In this document: positions 21,501-31,085 of the stretch, in pieces
Layout: each line of letters begins with the position of its first letter
Position numbering within the stretch: the first letter of the stretch is position 1
Assembly (NCBI RefSeq): GCF_958450345.1
Contig: NC_088781.1
Location: 52,964,315 to 53,028,314 of the forward strand
Direction of reading: 5' to 3'
DNA: 64,000 bases
Origin: Calliphora vicina
Taxonomy: Eukaryota; Arthropoda; Insecta; Diptera; Calliphoridae
Notes under the pieces: model-generated
Told to the model about the DNA's origin: nothing
Seen by the model: only the letters and a program-made list of their open reading frames with translations
The model's database searches: none
Made by a program: the position numbers and the translations under genes

Positions 21501-22171
21501 TAAGTTACACTGATATTGAAATCAATATATAGATGATCAGAAAAAGAGCAGTCGTCGGAGACAGCCCAATTGTTAATCATACTGTGGTGCTCAGCACTCA
21601 CAAGTGTTAAGTCTAGTACCTCACTTCTGTTTGAAACAATGAAGGTAGGTTCTGAACCTCTATTAACTACTTCCAAACTACTATTAAGTATGAAACTGAA
21701 AAGACTCTCACCTCTTGTGTTGGTGTCGCTGCTACCCCATACAATGTGGTGCGAGTTAGCGTCAGCACAGATAACCAATGGTATCCTGGACTCATTCGCC
21801 TTTTTCACAGCACTACGGATATCATCGTTTGGTGGATGCTCCCCGTGGTCATGCGCCATGTAGCTGGATATCAGCCATAACAAACAGCCTTCATTAGTTT
21901 CCCATGAGACTGCTACTGTATCTTCATTACTGTAATCAGACAGAATGAAGATTTTCAAAGAGCTTTTAGCCAATATACAGGATCTAATTTTACCTGCGCC
22001 TTTAGCGAAGTAGAGCTTATAGCCCTTCAAACATAGTCCACAGATACGGTCCTGATGGACCCAAGGTTCCTGGACCATGACTAGCTCCTCCCCGTTCTGA
22101 GCAATTCGGAGGAGCAGTGCAGCTGATGCTGCTTTAGAGTGGTGAAGGTTTATCTGGGTCACCCTCACCAT
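18572..22171 (-). CDS. LINE ORF2: endonuclease, reverse transcriptase, RNase H, zinc motif (1199 aa)
   Basis: This protein would nick target DNA and copy the element RNA into it. The apurinic-type endonuclease is N-terminal: QINLHHSKAAS at 6-16, VQEPWV near 34, DANSHHIVWGSSDTN near 138 and FSDHLYIDF near 212. The linker KPPWWNPEIAHARR lies near 290. RT follows, with DYRPISLASFLLKTLERVID near 495, GTPQGGVLSPLLWN near 615 and catalytic YADDVAVF near 654. RNase H has VFTDGSKRGNRVGGG near 915, FTDSKAAVKG near 980 and WVPGHDGNQGNCIADELA near 1016-1033. A CCHC-type motif (CRSCHNEEEDETVSHLFCQC) is near 1132-1151. The frame is unbroken and of usual length. Its ATG lies 38 bp inside ORF1, so translation probably depends on termination-reinitiation or frameshifting. 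RNase H argues against R1 and Jockey and for LOA or I. Confidence 0.94.
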   Translation of the reverse strand: MVRVTQINLHHSKAASAALLLRIAQNGEELVMVQEPWVHQDRICGLCLKGYKLYFAKGAGKIRSCILAKSSLKIFILSDYSNEDTVAVSWETNEGCLLWLISSYMAHDHGEHPPNDDIRSAVKKANESRIPLVICADANSHHIVWGSSDTNTRGESLFSFILNSSLEVVNRGSEPTFIVSNRSEVLDLTLVSAEHHSMINNWAVSDDCSFSDHLYIDFNISVTYRNDNTILNRRKTNWELQSDVLSRSLPNPPTIENRDDIEVAVEALTEAFQSATNLACKPNICRGRNKPPWWNPEIAHARRACRKLFNEAKRLGNWPEYKSSVNHFKNLTRNAKRKAWRDFCSGVEGSSETNRLRKILSTSPVVPSYIQKPCGRWTLNSKETLEVLLDTHFPGCLPVDDETMNGAADSVAPGDNSVPINRDRIQWAIKSFDPFKSPGPDGIIPADLQKNEEIVVPWLISIYTACIRWTYIPTWWTRCRVVFIPKGGKATHTKPKDYRPISLASFLLKTLERVIDVYLRMTIPSELISKSQHAYTKGRSVETALHSLVGSIEESLIHKEYSLVAFLDIEGAFNNVRPDAILSAMDELGIDLCVRRLVEKILGYRVICATLGGVSVLKVANRGTPQGGVLSPLLWNLAMNSLLIRMDNRRIKTVAYADDVAVFISGKFLDTISSCMESALSTLSEWSISCGLSVNPQKTELVLFTRRYKIDDFRPPRLNGISLEIRDNAKYLGIILDKRLSWNLNIQNRINKAYVAIYSCKKAIGTNWGIMPKGISWIFKAVVKPILFYGVLVWWHALDNATHRKAVERVLRTIAILITGAIRTTPSKALFTILNWLPVDLMVIQMALNSAVRLNAGCSWYGKDHGHSKILNYYGYLHSNVDYCIAKPFFDMHFHIKIPNRDSWQRGLLPPDDVIRVFTDGSKRGNRVGGGFFIENYGIKSYFRLPNFCTALQAEITAIKRASNWLRFYQISGDICIFTDSKAAVKGIAGVFTTSRLTEECRVSLNEIARHSRITLIWVPGHDGNQGNCIADELAKMGAMMDDDEIDPFSGISLAICKMAVQRTLYESAQSRWTNESSCVTTRSTWPVYDASRTNLLMEFRRKQIRLIVSFITGHCIIGTHARRLGLRYNDYCRSCHNEEEDETVSHLFCQCPALINLRERIFGTPFLSCLDELSRISLRRIYSFIRESGWFSLETTDV

Positions 22172-23830
22172 GCTCCATTTTTACAATAGTGACGTCGGCG
22201 TCCTCCTGGTCAGAATTCAGGAGGGCGTCCTCGTCCACCACCTCATCCATCCGTTCAAAGAATGTACCAACTAGTTCGGAGACTGAGTTGGTATCTTCAG
22301 TGTCGGCTGGATCAGTGGCGTCATTGCAATCCATGCCCTCTTCCGAGAGCATGGGCTTTACATCACCTGAGGATGTATCGCCTTTGTTGTCGCTACGGTA
22401 GACACGCAGGATGATCGTACCAAATCCATAGTAGACCTTCCCTTGTGCCTTCCTTAGCGGCCCCAAAGAGTCCTTATTCAGGACAACGATCGCTTTCCTT
22501 GAAGAGCCCTCAGCGTCCGTAACCTTAACAACTTTCCAGTCTTGAGTTGGAAGCTGTGGGTTACAGCACTGAAGGATCTCCAAGATCTCCTCCGGGCTAG
22601 ATGGCTCAGCTGGTATTTTAGCTATGGATCTAGGCTTTCGGGGTATCTCACTCACAGATACCACCTCAAGCCTAGACCCCGGCCAAACCTCACCCAGTGA
22701 TGCGACGGCAGTCTTTAGTAGCAACGCTGAGCGTTCATCTACACAAGACATAAGTTTTACGTGACCCTGGTACCAACCAGCGTCATCGCATTGTGGAGGA
22801 GTGCCTGGGTTCTCTTTGAGAACTTTCCAAAACACCCCTACCAGTTTTTGCTTCACCATATCCCAATTCAATTGAGATATGGATCCGTCATTCGCACTCC
22901 GGTCGATAACCGCCCTAACAAGACTGTCTTTGACAATCTCGCTAAAGGATTTAGCTAACGACCTTTGTGCCGCTTTGGGACGTTTAGGTCCCGGTTGCTG
23001 GCTCTTGGTCGCTGTATCCTCCTCTGAACGTTGCCGTTTAGGCCCCGCTGGTAATTCAGCAGAAGGAGGAGCGGTCTTGAGACCAGCAATATAGGCTTTC
23101 GCCCAGGAAAGCGAAGCTTGTTGCTCCTTAGTGAGGTCCTCGATTTTTTTCGAGCCAAGTGCCTCAACAAAGCGGTAAGCGGAACGCCTGGTGGTAGCAG
23201 CCCTTCTAGCAGGGTTTTTATGCCTGGGGTTAGTTTCAGAGCCGGGATTGGCCAGGGTGATGCGTCTTCAGGACAGGAGGATTCCTTCACAAGACCTGAG
23301 CGCACAATTGGCATATGGGAAGCATCCATGAGGGGCGACTTAGTCGCTTCCCCCTTAGAGGCACCCGAAACAGGGGATTTAGCCGCCTTGACGACTTGGG
23401 CTTTCGCGGCTTTGGAGGTACTTGGAGAGAAGTCCAGAGGTACCTCGCCGCTTAGGTCACTACCACCTATTGCCTTGGATTTTTTACAATCAGCCAATCT
23501 GGGTATGCCAGATTGACCTCTTGCGACACCAGTAGCATGCAGACTAGTCTGGCCCGGTGTGATCACCTGACTAGCCTGAGTTGCAGTAGCATTCGACTCA
23601 CCACAGCCCGAAACCATCGCTGTGGGAGTAGGGTCCCCGGAGATTATGAAGCCCCCGACCGGGTACATGGGGCATGACTTATCCTCTTCCATTGAGTCCT
23701 GATGGACAATTACTTGCATTTTATACCTGCTGCCAGGTGTTGAGATAACTGCCGCCCCATTGGAGAAACAGACGCAGACCACCAGCCGCCCAATATGGGA
23801 AACAGACGCTGGTGGATTTCGGACGGACAT
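22134..23830 (-). pseudogene. LINE ORF1 with one frame change
   Basis: The likely RNA-binding partner protein is encoded in two overlapping frames. The first runs 23830-22955 (291 codons); its genuine start may be the internal ATG of MQVIVHQDSMEEDK near 23719. The second frame is open from about 23268 through 22134. It reads ITLANPGSETNPRHKNPARR, LGSKKIEDLTKEQQASLSW and SLAKSFSEIVKDSLVRAVID, then LNWDMVKQKLVGVFWKV at 22871. It continues with a DUF4780-like region: DWKVVKVTDAEGSSRKAIVV and YYGFGTIILRVYRS. Codon sense moves from frame one to frame two between about 23270 and 23220. That could be a single-base indel, a sequencing error or a frameshift site. A very acidic tail (EDADVTIVKMEHGEGDPD) ends it. 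No CCHC knuckles were seen. Confidence 0.75.
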
Positions 23831-24118
23831 TAAAGAGTCCTTACGGACCAGCCGGACTATCCACCTTAACCACCCCTCTCAATGAGGGGAAAATGGTTCG
23901 ATGGAAATAACATCTGATAGCCGCCCCAGAGGAGAACAGACGCTATCAGACAAAGGGAGGGTAGTTCTTAGTATCATGCTCAACGCGTGCCCTTCTGGAA
24001 TGGGAGACCCTGCCAGAGACAGCCAACTCAAGTTAAACTGTCCCCTCCAGCATTGCCAACGCGATTCATCGCACTTAAGCCTCTACATCGCGTCAAGATG
24101 ACTACCCATCGTCTTCAA
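23831..24118 (-). other. LINE 5' UTR / internal promoter region
   Basis: The region has no ORF on the element strand and is much less AT-rich than the surroundings. It starts with TGAAGACGATGGG on the element strand, directly after the duplication. LINEs of this group carry internal promoters here, but no specific site was identified. Confidence 0.5.
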
Positions 24119-24976
24119 CTCTATTAGTTGAAGATATATTCAGGTTTATTGATTTATTTTAATTTTGCTCAATCTTTTTATGGTTTTTTAGATATGGCGG
24201 GCCTACAGAGGGTCGACATTTATTTTAAAAATATCAGCTATATTGGCGATAAAATTCTAAATAAAATAAAAGAAACTTGCTAACAATTATCTGTTCCCTA
24301 TAAAAAGTTATACGCATCCAAAGTTGGAACTTGTAAAAAGGGCCGTATTATTACGTTTTTTTCCCAAAAAAAGCTCATATATTTTTTCTTTTGTAGAAAA
24401 AATTTTCGGGACTATATATAGAACAATTTTTATATGATCCGGAAAGATAACTTAATGTAAAAGCGTGTAAAGAAAAACATGGCTCACTTAAGCGGACATA
24501 CCACCCCCCAGACTTGGCCAATTTTTTAAAAAAAAATCGGGTTGAGCTCCATATTTGTATAAGCCCATATGTTTCTTAAATACTTACTAAGTGTTTTTAC
24601 TATCGCACGGTAAATAACTTCACAGTAGGCACTTTTCTGAAAAAACTCAGTTTTTGGAACACATTTTTCCCGTTTTAGGAATTTCGATATTTGAAAATAA
24701 AAAATTTCAAAAATGCCATTGATTTAAGGACATATGAGTCTATATTGATTCCAAATTTTGTTATAATATCTTTAATAGTTAAAATTTTACATTAATTCAA
24801 ATTTTATATTTTTATTCGTGGAAAATCACCAATGAAAATTTTTTTAGTTTTTAAGGCAAATGAAGTCCCAAAATTCCATAAAATTATTTAATTTTACTAA
24901 AATATCAATCCTCAGGTTATAATGTTTTCAACAGTATCAAATACTTATATAAAAAGCCTTTATTTACTGCTCAGAA

Positions 24977-25170
24977 GTTCCACAAACCTTGCCCCCTTTG
25001 ACAAATTTATACGTTTTTCATATAATGCGTGCAATATCTGTTACACCAAAATTTCTGTTAAGTCAGTATGTGTTTGAATTCAAAATTTACATTTGATATG
25101 TTAGTAAAATTTTGTACGCATTATAAGAAAAAACGTCCAAATTTTTCAAAGGGGACAAGGTTTGTGGAAC
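24977..25170. repeat. 194-bp inverted repeat inside Transib-like element
   Basis: GTTCCACAAACCTTGCCCCC at the left is matched inverted by GGGGACAAGGTTTGTGGAAC at the right. The arms extend about 55 bp and include ACGTTTTT and ATAATGCG against CGCATTATAAG. It ends just before the right terminal repeat. It may be a nested MITE or part of the parent element; no target duplication was found. Confidence 0.65.
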
Positions 25171-25472
25171 AAACGTAAATCAACTCGAAAACACCTCAGC
25201 TTAAACCATGTGAAATTTCCTAATAATATATCCAATAATTCCCCAGATACCGAATTATTTCCAAAAAAAAAAAAAAGTTTCTAAACCACTGTGCAACGCT
25301 CGGTTACATGTTGCAATACCTGTTAAAAAGTATTTAGAATGAAGTGCTTGCGAAGTTTTGCCTCACCCGCTTTATAGTACAGACCGTGACCCGTCCGGCT
25401 ACTATTTATTTCGATCGATGCAGAACGCTCTCCAGTATCCAATATTGACTTTATTCGTTTTTTTACTCAATA

Positions 25473-25936
25473 CACGCAGAGAAAAAATATAATTGGGCAT
25501 GGTTACTGTAACCATTTATATAGTGTTACAAGTTTTTTAACTATATTATAGTCACAGTAACCATTTACATGATTGTGGTAACCATAGTATGGTTAACTTA
25601 CGATTCACATGATTGTCTCAACCATATATATGGTTACAGTAAACATATATATGTTTGTGGCAACCATATTTATGATGAACAATTTTATCATAATATGTTG
25701 TTCTCAGATTATGATAAGCCTTAAGCCGAGAGCACCATAATATGATAAGTCCTTCATCATATAAATGGTTGTCACAAACATATATATGTTTACTGTAACC
25801 ATATATATGGTTGAGACAATCGTGTGAATCGTAAGTTAACCATATAATGGTTACCACAATCATGTAAATGGTTACTGTGATAATATAGTTAAAAAACTTG
25901 TAACAATATTGAAATGGTTACAGTAACCATGCCCAA
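25473..25936. mobile_element. Foldback MITE rich in GGTTACTGTAACC-type palindromes
   Basis: Almost the whole 460 bp folds on itself. The left arm begins TTGGGCATGGTTACTGTAAC (25493) and is mirrored by GTTACAGTAACCATGCCCAA (ending 25936). Repeated ATATATATGGTT and CATATATATG units lie in each arm, and the unpaired centre is near 25680-25760. The left end also carries CACGCAGAGAAAAAAT, similar to the CACAGAGAAAA ends of the MITE at 60965. It lies in the tail of mariner copy 2. No coding content. Confidence 0.75.
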
Positions 25937-26000
25937 GTCAATATGGGAATCAATATGTTGCCAGAAAAATGGTCAATACTTTGAATAAATTCATATTGTA

Positions 26001-28156
26001 CAAATTTTTCAAAATAAAACCTAAACATTTGAGAAAATCCCACATTTTTAAGTCATAAACCCAATAATTTGAAGGTAAAAATAACAAGTCAAGTAGGTGG
26101 TGTGAAAATCAAGGATGTTCCCATTAAAAACTGTTAAAATATTTCTAAAGTATATCATTATTTATTGCTTTAACAAATACTATAATCAAATTTTGTAATA
26201 ACATCTGGCCATGTAGGGTATCGGTCATCAGAAAAAAAAAATAACAATCTTCCGGCACAGCCTACTGCCCAACATCCACACATAAATTTTCAAACACTAA
26301 AGAAATTTACACAGCTATTAATTCCAAGAATATTAAAATACTGGTTTCCCTCAACATTATTCACTTTTTCTACAACTCAAACAGAACGCTGAGCCAGCAA
26401 AGAGCCTGTAGATTCCAAAACAGAAATTGTTATAAAAAGATTTCTATCAGTATTTTTTTCTTTTTCTTCAAACTGTTTTATTATTTGTTCCTTTTCACAA
26501 AAATAAGAAGAAAAAACCAAGTCCTTAAGGTAAATAACGGCTTTAAGAGAATAACAAGAAAAAAGCTAAATTCTTAAGATTTGAAATTTCTAAAATAGAA
26601 ATAGAAATAAATGATTTTCTTGCTAACTTTCTTAAGATTAACAGGCACACCAACACACGACATGCTTGGATTTTTAAAGATTTTCTTCTTGATTTTTTTT
26701 TCTCCAGAAAGTGACAATATTGCGGTTGTTGGTTGCTGGTAATTCAAGATTTGTTTTCTTTTTTATTTTATTTGTATTTTATTTAGCCACTTTTTTATTT
26801 TGCTTTTCTATCAAAATGTAATTAGAAACCATATAGGAAAAATTTTTGTATAGAATACAAAGCAGAAAATAAAAAAGAAAAGCGAATTTGTTGGTTTTTA
26901 CTACTACAACTTCTTCCTCATGCTTCAATTTGCCATAGAAAACCTCAACCTATTTCTGTTTCAACTTTTCTGTTTGTTATTTTATTTTATATTTAAATTT
27001 TTCTCAAGTTATTAAGAAGAAAAAATAATAGACAAAATGCTCATAGATACTCATATAAATAAAACTAAAAACCCACCACAGAAAAGTAATTGACACACTT
27101 TTTCTTTATTATAATTTTCATCTTTTACAAACAACACACATTTTCAAACCTAAAACAATTGAATTGTTTTTAATAGTTTCCCTGAGAATCTCATCTTAAG
27201 TAAGTGACTAAACTTTAAAGTTGACTCATTAGTACCTTGATGTATGTATTCTAGTAGGTACTTATGTTAGTAATTTAAACAAATGTTTAATGACAAATTA
27301 ATTATTTATTTTTATATAACAAAATAAATGACTTAAGACAACATTTTGTAGAACATTTTTAAGTTGCATTAGAGATCTTGTATCTGAGATAAACGCAAAT
27401 TTCTTTGACACACTATTTTACTTTTTATCGTTCATTCATTCTTTACTCTTACAGTTACTCCAATACCCAGAGACATAGACTTAAATAGTTACACATATGT
27501 TGTTATGTATTTGGCTGTTTTCTTTGGATGGCTTCTAATTTTCGTCAAATTACTTAAATATCTAGAGCACAACATAATTATCCAAAAAAATAATACTTAA
27601 AAACAGAAATAGAAATGCGAAAAAGGGGGAGGGGGGGAAACAAATATATAAAGACACGAGTGTTGGAATCATTATAGTAAATAATTATGTGTCTTCTCGA
27701 TTGTCATGATTCTCTGTTGGAAAAACGTGCACACTACCAATTGTGCAATACAATACTTTTACACTGGCACTCACTCACTCACTCAACGGAGTTACTTAGA
27801 ACTTGGCTGTCATACAGGGTGTTTTATATTGTAAATAGATTAACTAACTGTCAAAGACGCGGGCTAATCGCAAACACTTCAAAATGGTTGCATGTCGCCT
27901 TAGTAGGGACATGCTCAAAGATAGATCGGAAAACCTGAATTTTGGGATGCTGAAACTCCTAAATCGATAAAAAAAGTTCCTTGATTTCCAGAAAATATGA
28001 CCAGCTGAGATAAAGTACGCTCTAGCTCCTAAAACAACATGACAGGCAGAATTAATGCTACTAATTGAAGTTCAACAGATATGACAACTTAAAGGATGGA
28101 AGTTCAATGAATAAGACGAAATTTGTGGAACAACGAAACTTCTCAAATGACTCAGC
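26001..28156. other. AT-rich DNA, no recognised gene
   Basis: Simple-sequence tracts (a G-rich run near 27626-27640, many poly-A/T runs) and short frames only. It looks like host non-coding DNA. Confidence 0.45.
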
Positions 28157-28672
28157 TAGGGTTCCTAAGCGGGAAAAATTTCCCGGAAATTCCCGGGAAT
28201 ATTTTTTTAGAAAATTTTGGGAAATGCCTAACATTACAACTTCTTTGGAAATTCATATTTAGAGAAAATATTAACAATAATAGTGGTTTAAATTTGTTTG
28301 ATTGGCGAAATGTCTCTTTCAAAGTGCACTACGCATGTTTTCCAGATTAAACACAGTCGAAATTTTTAAGTTTTTTGCAATAGATTTTATTGATTTTATA
28401 CCGATTAAAACCACGTCTGTGGCCAGACTGGTCAATTCCACTATTATAGTATAAAACCTTAATAGTGTTGGGCCAACATTGTAACACCAAATAGTGTTAT
28501 TTTATACATCTTTTCAAACGCTGTAAAAATTCTATGACTTCTTATTCGAACAAAAATTTTACTGGATTTTAGTTTAATTTAGTATTAAAAATATCTCGGG
28601 AATTCCCGGGAATGAAACGATTTTTTAATTTACTCCCGGGAATGGAAAAAGTTCGGGAAATTACGAACCCTA
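28157..28672. mobile_element. Non-autonomous hAT element, 516 bp
   Basis: The ends are TAGGGTTCCTAA and TTACGAACCCTA. The next bases, rich in TTTCCCGG and CCCGGGAA, are also arranged as inverted repeats. Flanks GACTCAGC and GACTCATT agree at six of eight positions, as expected for an eroded 8-bp hAT duplication. No transposase frame. A related sequence is in the 53601-53905 MITE. Confidence 0.75.
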
Positions 28673-28679
28673 GACTCAT

Positions 28680-29720
28680 TTGAAAATAAGACATGCTCAT
28701 GACTTCTACCAAATGATGGAATTAGACAAATTCAGCTAAATGTAGGCAACATCTAATTTATGTATTTTAATTTAATTTTGAGATAATAAAAGCCAAATTT
28801 CTTGAAAACTCTTAACTTCATCTTAAAGTCAAAAGCAAAAGTCGTGGAATGTCGAGAAATCCTAATGCTCCTCAAACGACACAACTGAAAATATGAAATA
28901 CTCATGAATCGTGTTAACTGTATCGTAATGTTATACAGATAAGACAATGGACACAACAACCTTCTGTAAAATAATTTAGCAACTCCATGAAGGCAACAAA
29001 ACAAGCTAATTGCATCGAAAAATGCTAAAAACTAAAACTGAATCTACTAAACCAGTTTAATAAAGATTAACAATTTTGAGAGACCAATTCGGCAATTTCA
29101 ATCAATAATCCATTAGTATTCTTCTTAAAGCTAAACAAAATAGACAAGGTACAGTTTTATGACATGAGGGATTCTGGAAGGTTTTAAACTAGTTGTAATA
29201 TCCAACAAAATACGATCCGATTTAAAGTAAGTCGAAGTTCCTTAAACGATTTCAAGCTACACAAATTGGACAAGCAAATTAGAATTAAAGAATGAATGAA
29301 ATATTTACATCATGCATTCTAACTAACTCCTGAAATTACTCTGCTACTTCTGCAGTTCAACGAATACAAGTTTATTTGAAATTGCTTTCATTGATGCTCA
29401 ATGAACAATACAACTTGAAAAAAATATTTTTTTCTTGAAGTCAAGAGCTGCCAAAGTCTTTAGACGTGAATACGAATAATCAACATGTTTGGCTCACAGA
29501 AGTTTCCAATCGGGTTAATGTTGGCGATAATTCACTATGTCTGCTGAGGAATACTGAAACTGCTCAAACAACACAGGTACACTTAGAAGACATGAGAGCT
29601 TCTGGAACTTTTTAATAAATTTTTGTGATCTCTAACAAACTAATTCAAAGAAAGTCAAAGTTCCTGGAACGACTTGAAGCTACACAAATTATAAAAGCAA
29701 ATTAGAATCAAGGGATAGTG
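28680..29720. repeat. Degenerate long-period direct repeats
   Basis: A segment containing AGTTCCTTAAACGA, TTCAAGCTACACAAATT and AAGCAAATTAGAATTAA near 29230-29287 recurs near 29653-29710 as AGTTCCTGGAACGA and TTGAAGCTACACAAATT. The spacing is about 425 bp. Milder echoes (GACATGAGGGATTCTGGAAG near 29161, GACATGAGAGCTTCTGGAAC near 29590) keep the same phase. Old tandem array or duplicated element; no coding. Confidence 0.55.
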
Positions 29721-29959
29721 ATAGTGTTATACACATTACGAATAATTTCATCAAAATGTTTACCGACCAATCTCGACTCTCACATAGTATCGTCCCATGT
29801 GGTATTTATTTAAGATCAGTTAAATTTGAGACTGTAAATTAGACTACCGGATCATTGTAGTAAAATTCAGACCCAAAATAATGACAGCAGGCGCAATATT
29901 TCACCTTCATTTTACTACATGTACATGGAGATACCCGTACAGCTCCAGATTTCCTTATA

Positions 29960-30775
29960 GTATATGGGTATCGCCATCTACGGGAAATATTTACCTCGCC
30001 ACCCAGTAAGAAAGAAATTCCTCAATTGTCTGAAGAATGGAAAGTCCGCCGGCGACGAAAATATCCGAAATGAGAGGATCAGCTTGGTTATTGAACCAAT
30101 GTTACGGAAGGAGCAGGCCGGTTTTAGACTGAACCGTTCATGTGTAGATCACATTAACACACTGCGCATAGAACAAACCATTAAGCACACCTCGCTTCTA
30201 TATCTTCTCTTTGTAGATTTCGAACGATCTTTCGATACGGTGAGACACCGCGCTATGAAAGAAATTCCGGAAAAGATAATAAATATAATCAAAGAGTTAT
30301 ACGTTTTGATGGACATGAGGGTCAACCTTTCCAAACTACCTGTGACGTAAAACAAGGCTGTATACTGTCACCTACACTGACAAACTAATATCAACTCCCC
30401 CGTTTCTCCGATATCGAGGATAAACTCAAAAAAGTAGCTGCCAAAACTTTCATTAATCCTTGGATCCGACAAGTAAACGGCATAATCTGTCCCAATGGGT
30501 GACAAACGAACAGTTACTAGCAATCTCGAACTTAGCGCAAATAGACATGGATAGGCCACATACTCCGTAGTCCAATATATGACATCACAAGAAATGCCTG
30601 GCCATCGCAAGAAATACCAAGGCCATAGGACCCGGTCGCCCACAAAACACCTGGCTACGAACAACAATCAAAGAATGTCAGAAGGCAAAAAAATATTGGA
30701 ACCATATCAAAGCACTTGCAGCTGATCGTGTAAACTGGAGAGGATTTGTTGATGCCCCATGTTCTACTACATGAA
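29960..30775 (+). pseudogene. LINE reverse-transcriptase remnant (RTE/CR1-like Craft type)
   Basis: A 128-codon frame from 29964 shows FLNCLKNGKSAGDENI, RKEQAGFRLNRSCVDHINTL and LLYLLFVDFERSFDTVRH. It then has EKIINIIKELY and a KQGCILSPTL motif near 30350. These are RT motifs 1 to 3. The catalytic YADD block is deleted. After a gap the C-terminal tail is recognisable at 30540-30770: WIGHILRS, then TTIKECQEAKK-WNHIKALAADRVNWRGFVDAPCS. Frameshifts occur throughout. It is a different lineage from the LOA-like LINE. Confidence 0.65.
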
Positions 30776-31085
30776 CTTTCTATTAATTCGACTACAAATT
30801 TTTGAAGTTTTGTCTCACCCACTTTATAGTCCAGACCGTGCACAACGCTCTCTCTCTCTCTATCTCTCTGGTATACACTTCACTTTGGAACAGATTATCC
30901 GATATTGGCTTGATTCGTTCTTGGCCTCAAAAGAGCAGTTATTTTGGCTGGGAATCGATAAGTTGACAGAAATATGTGAAAAGGTCATAGCTAACAATCC
31001 AGCATTTTCAAATCATATACTAAACAACTTGACAGGTTGTCTTCGATTTAATTTGGATTTATATCTTCGAAGCTGTAACAACGCA
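30776..31085 (+). pseudogene. mariner C-terminal fragment (copy 6)
   Basis: Recognisable LPHPLYSPD near 30817-30837, then a CTCT microsatellite where the catalytic LAPSDYYLFR should be. After it come IHFTLEQIIRYWLDSFLAS near 30870, QLFWLGIDKLTEICEKV, and IANNPA. It directly abuts the LINE relic. The N-terminal two thirds is absent. Confidence 0.65.

Larger units (their letters stand above)
18474..24118 (-). mobile_element. Full-length LOA-like non-LTR retrotransposon, 5645 bp
   Basis: The element is flanked by a 9-bp duplication and read on the minus strand. It has a 5' UTR of about 290-400 bp (to about 23.72-23.83 kb), ORF1 (23830-22134, one frame change), ORF2 (22171-18572, intact) and a 98-bp 3' UTR. 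There is no poly-A tail; the element ends in CCTAAC, joined to the CTAATAG of the target, giving a short CCTAA tandem as in LOA/R1-type tails. Endonuclease, RT and RNase H in that order point to the LOA or I group. It sits inside the Transib-like element and is therefore younger. Confidence 0.9.
18165..25293. mobile_element. Non-autonomous Transib-like DNA transposon (CACAGTG ends), interrupted by a LINE
   Basis: Both ends read CACAGTGGTTTAGAAAC inwards, followed by a T-run, and the inverted repeats continue for about 125 bp (18165-18290 and 25170-25293), about nine in ten bases matching by eye. The 5-bp duplication CAACG and ends fitting CACWRTG are the published hallmarks of Transib, the relative of the RAG1 recombinase; CACAGTG equals the RSS heptamer. 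Without the inserted LINE and its 9-bp duplication the element is about 1475 bp, with no transposase frame. A shorter relative is at about 46161-46758, and an interior relative at about 51.28-51.74 kb. Assignment by termini only. Confidence 0.65.
17440..26000 (+). pseudogene. mariner (mellifera/cecropia type) copy 2, host of a nested stack
   Basis: The mariner sequence runs from about 17440 to 18164, resumes at 25294-25472, and its end lies at about 25937-26000. The 5' part shows the NRPSYA-like start near 17500, LKTKNWRHYSM near 17680, RLRAAGFIQKQ-like frames near 17770 and YELKPRDLERRF near 17815-17855. The catalytic strand NPKRKRSYMKP lies near 17935 and HHDNA near 18153. The first insertion falls right after that second catalytic aspartate. 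After it come the PALYST-DPSGYYLFRSMQNAL frame near 25360 and the C-terminal LPEKW segment near 25957. Frameshifts are frequent. Confidence 0.75.

Noticed and set aside
23118..23516. Plus-strand 132-codon frame in the LINE
   Set aside because: Antisense to ORF1, which has clear sense on the minus strand; low-AT composition explains the length.
25618..25863. 81-codon minus frame with repeated HIYGY and NHIYG
   Set aside because: It is a product of the palindromic ATATGGTT repeats of the foldback, not a gene.
27620..27645. G-rich run as a G-quadruplex regulatory site
   Set aside because: A single interrupted G run; no four-run arrangement.
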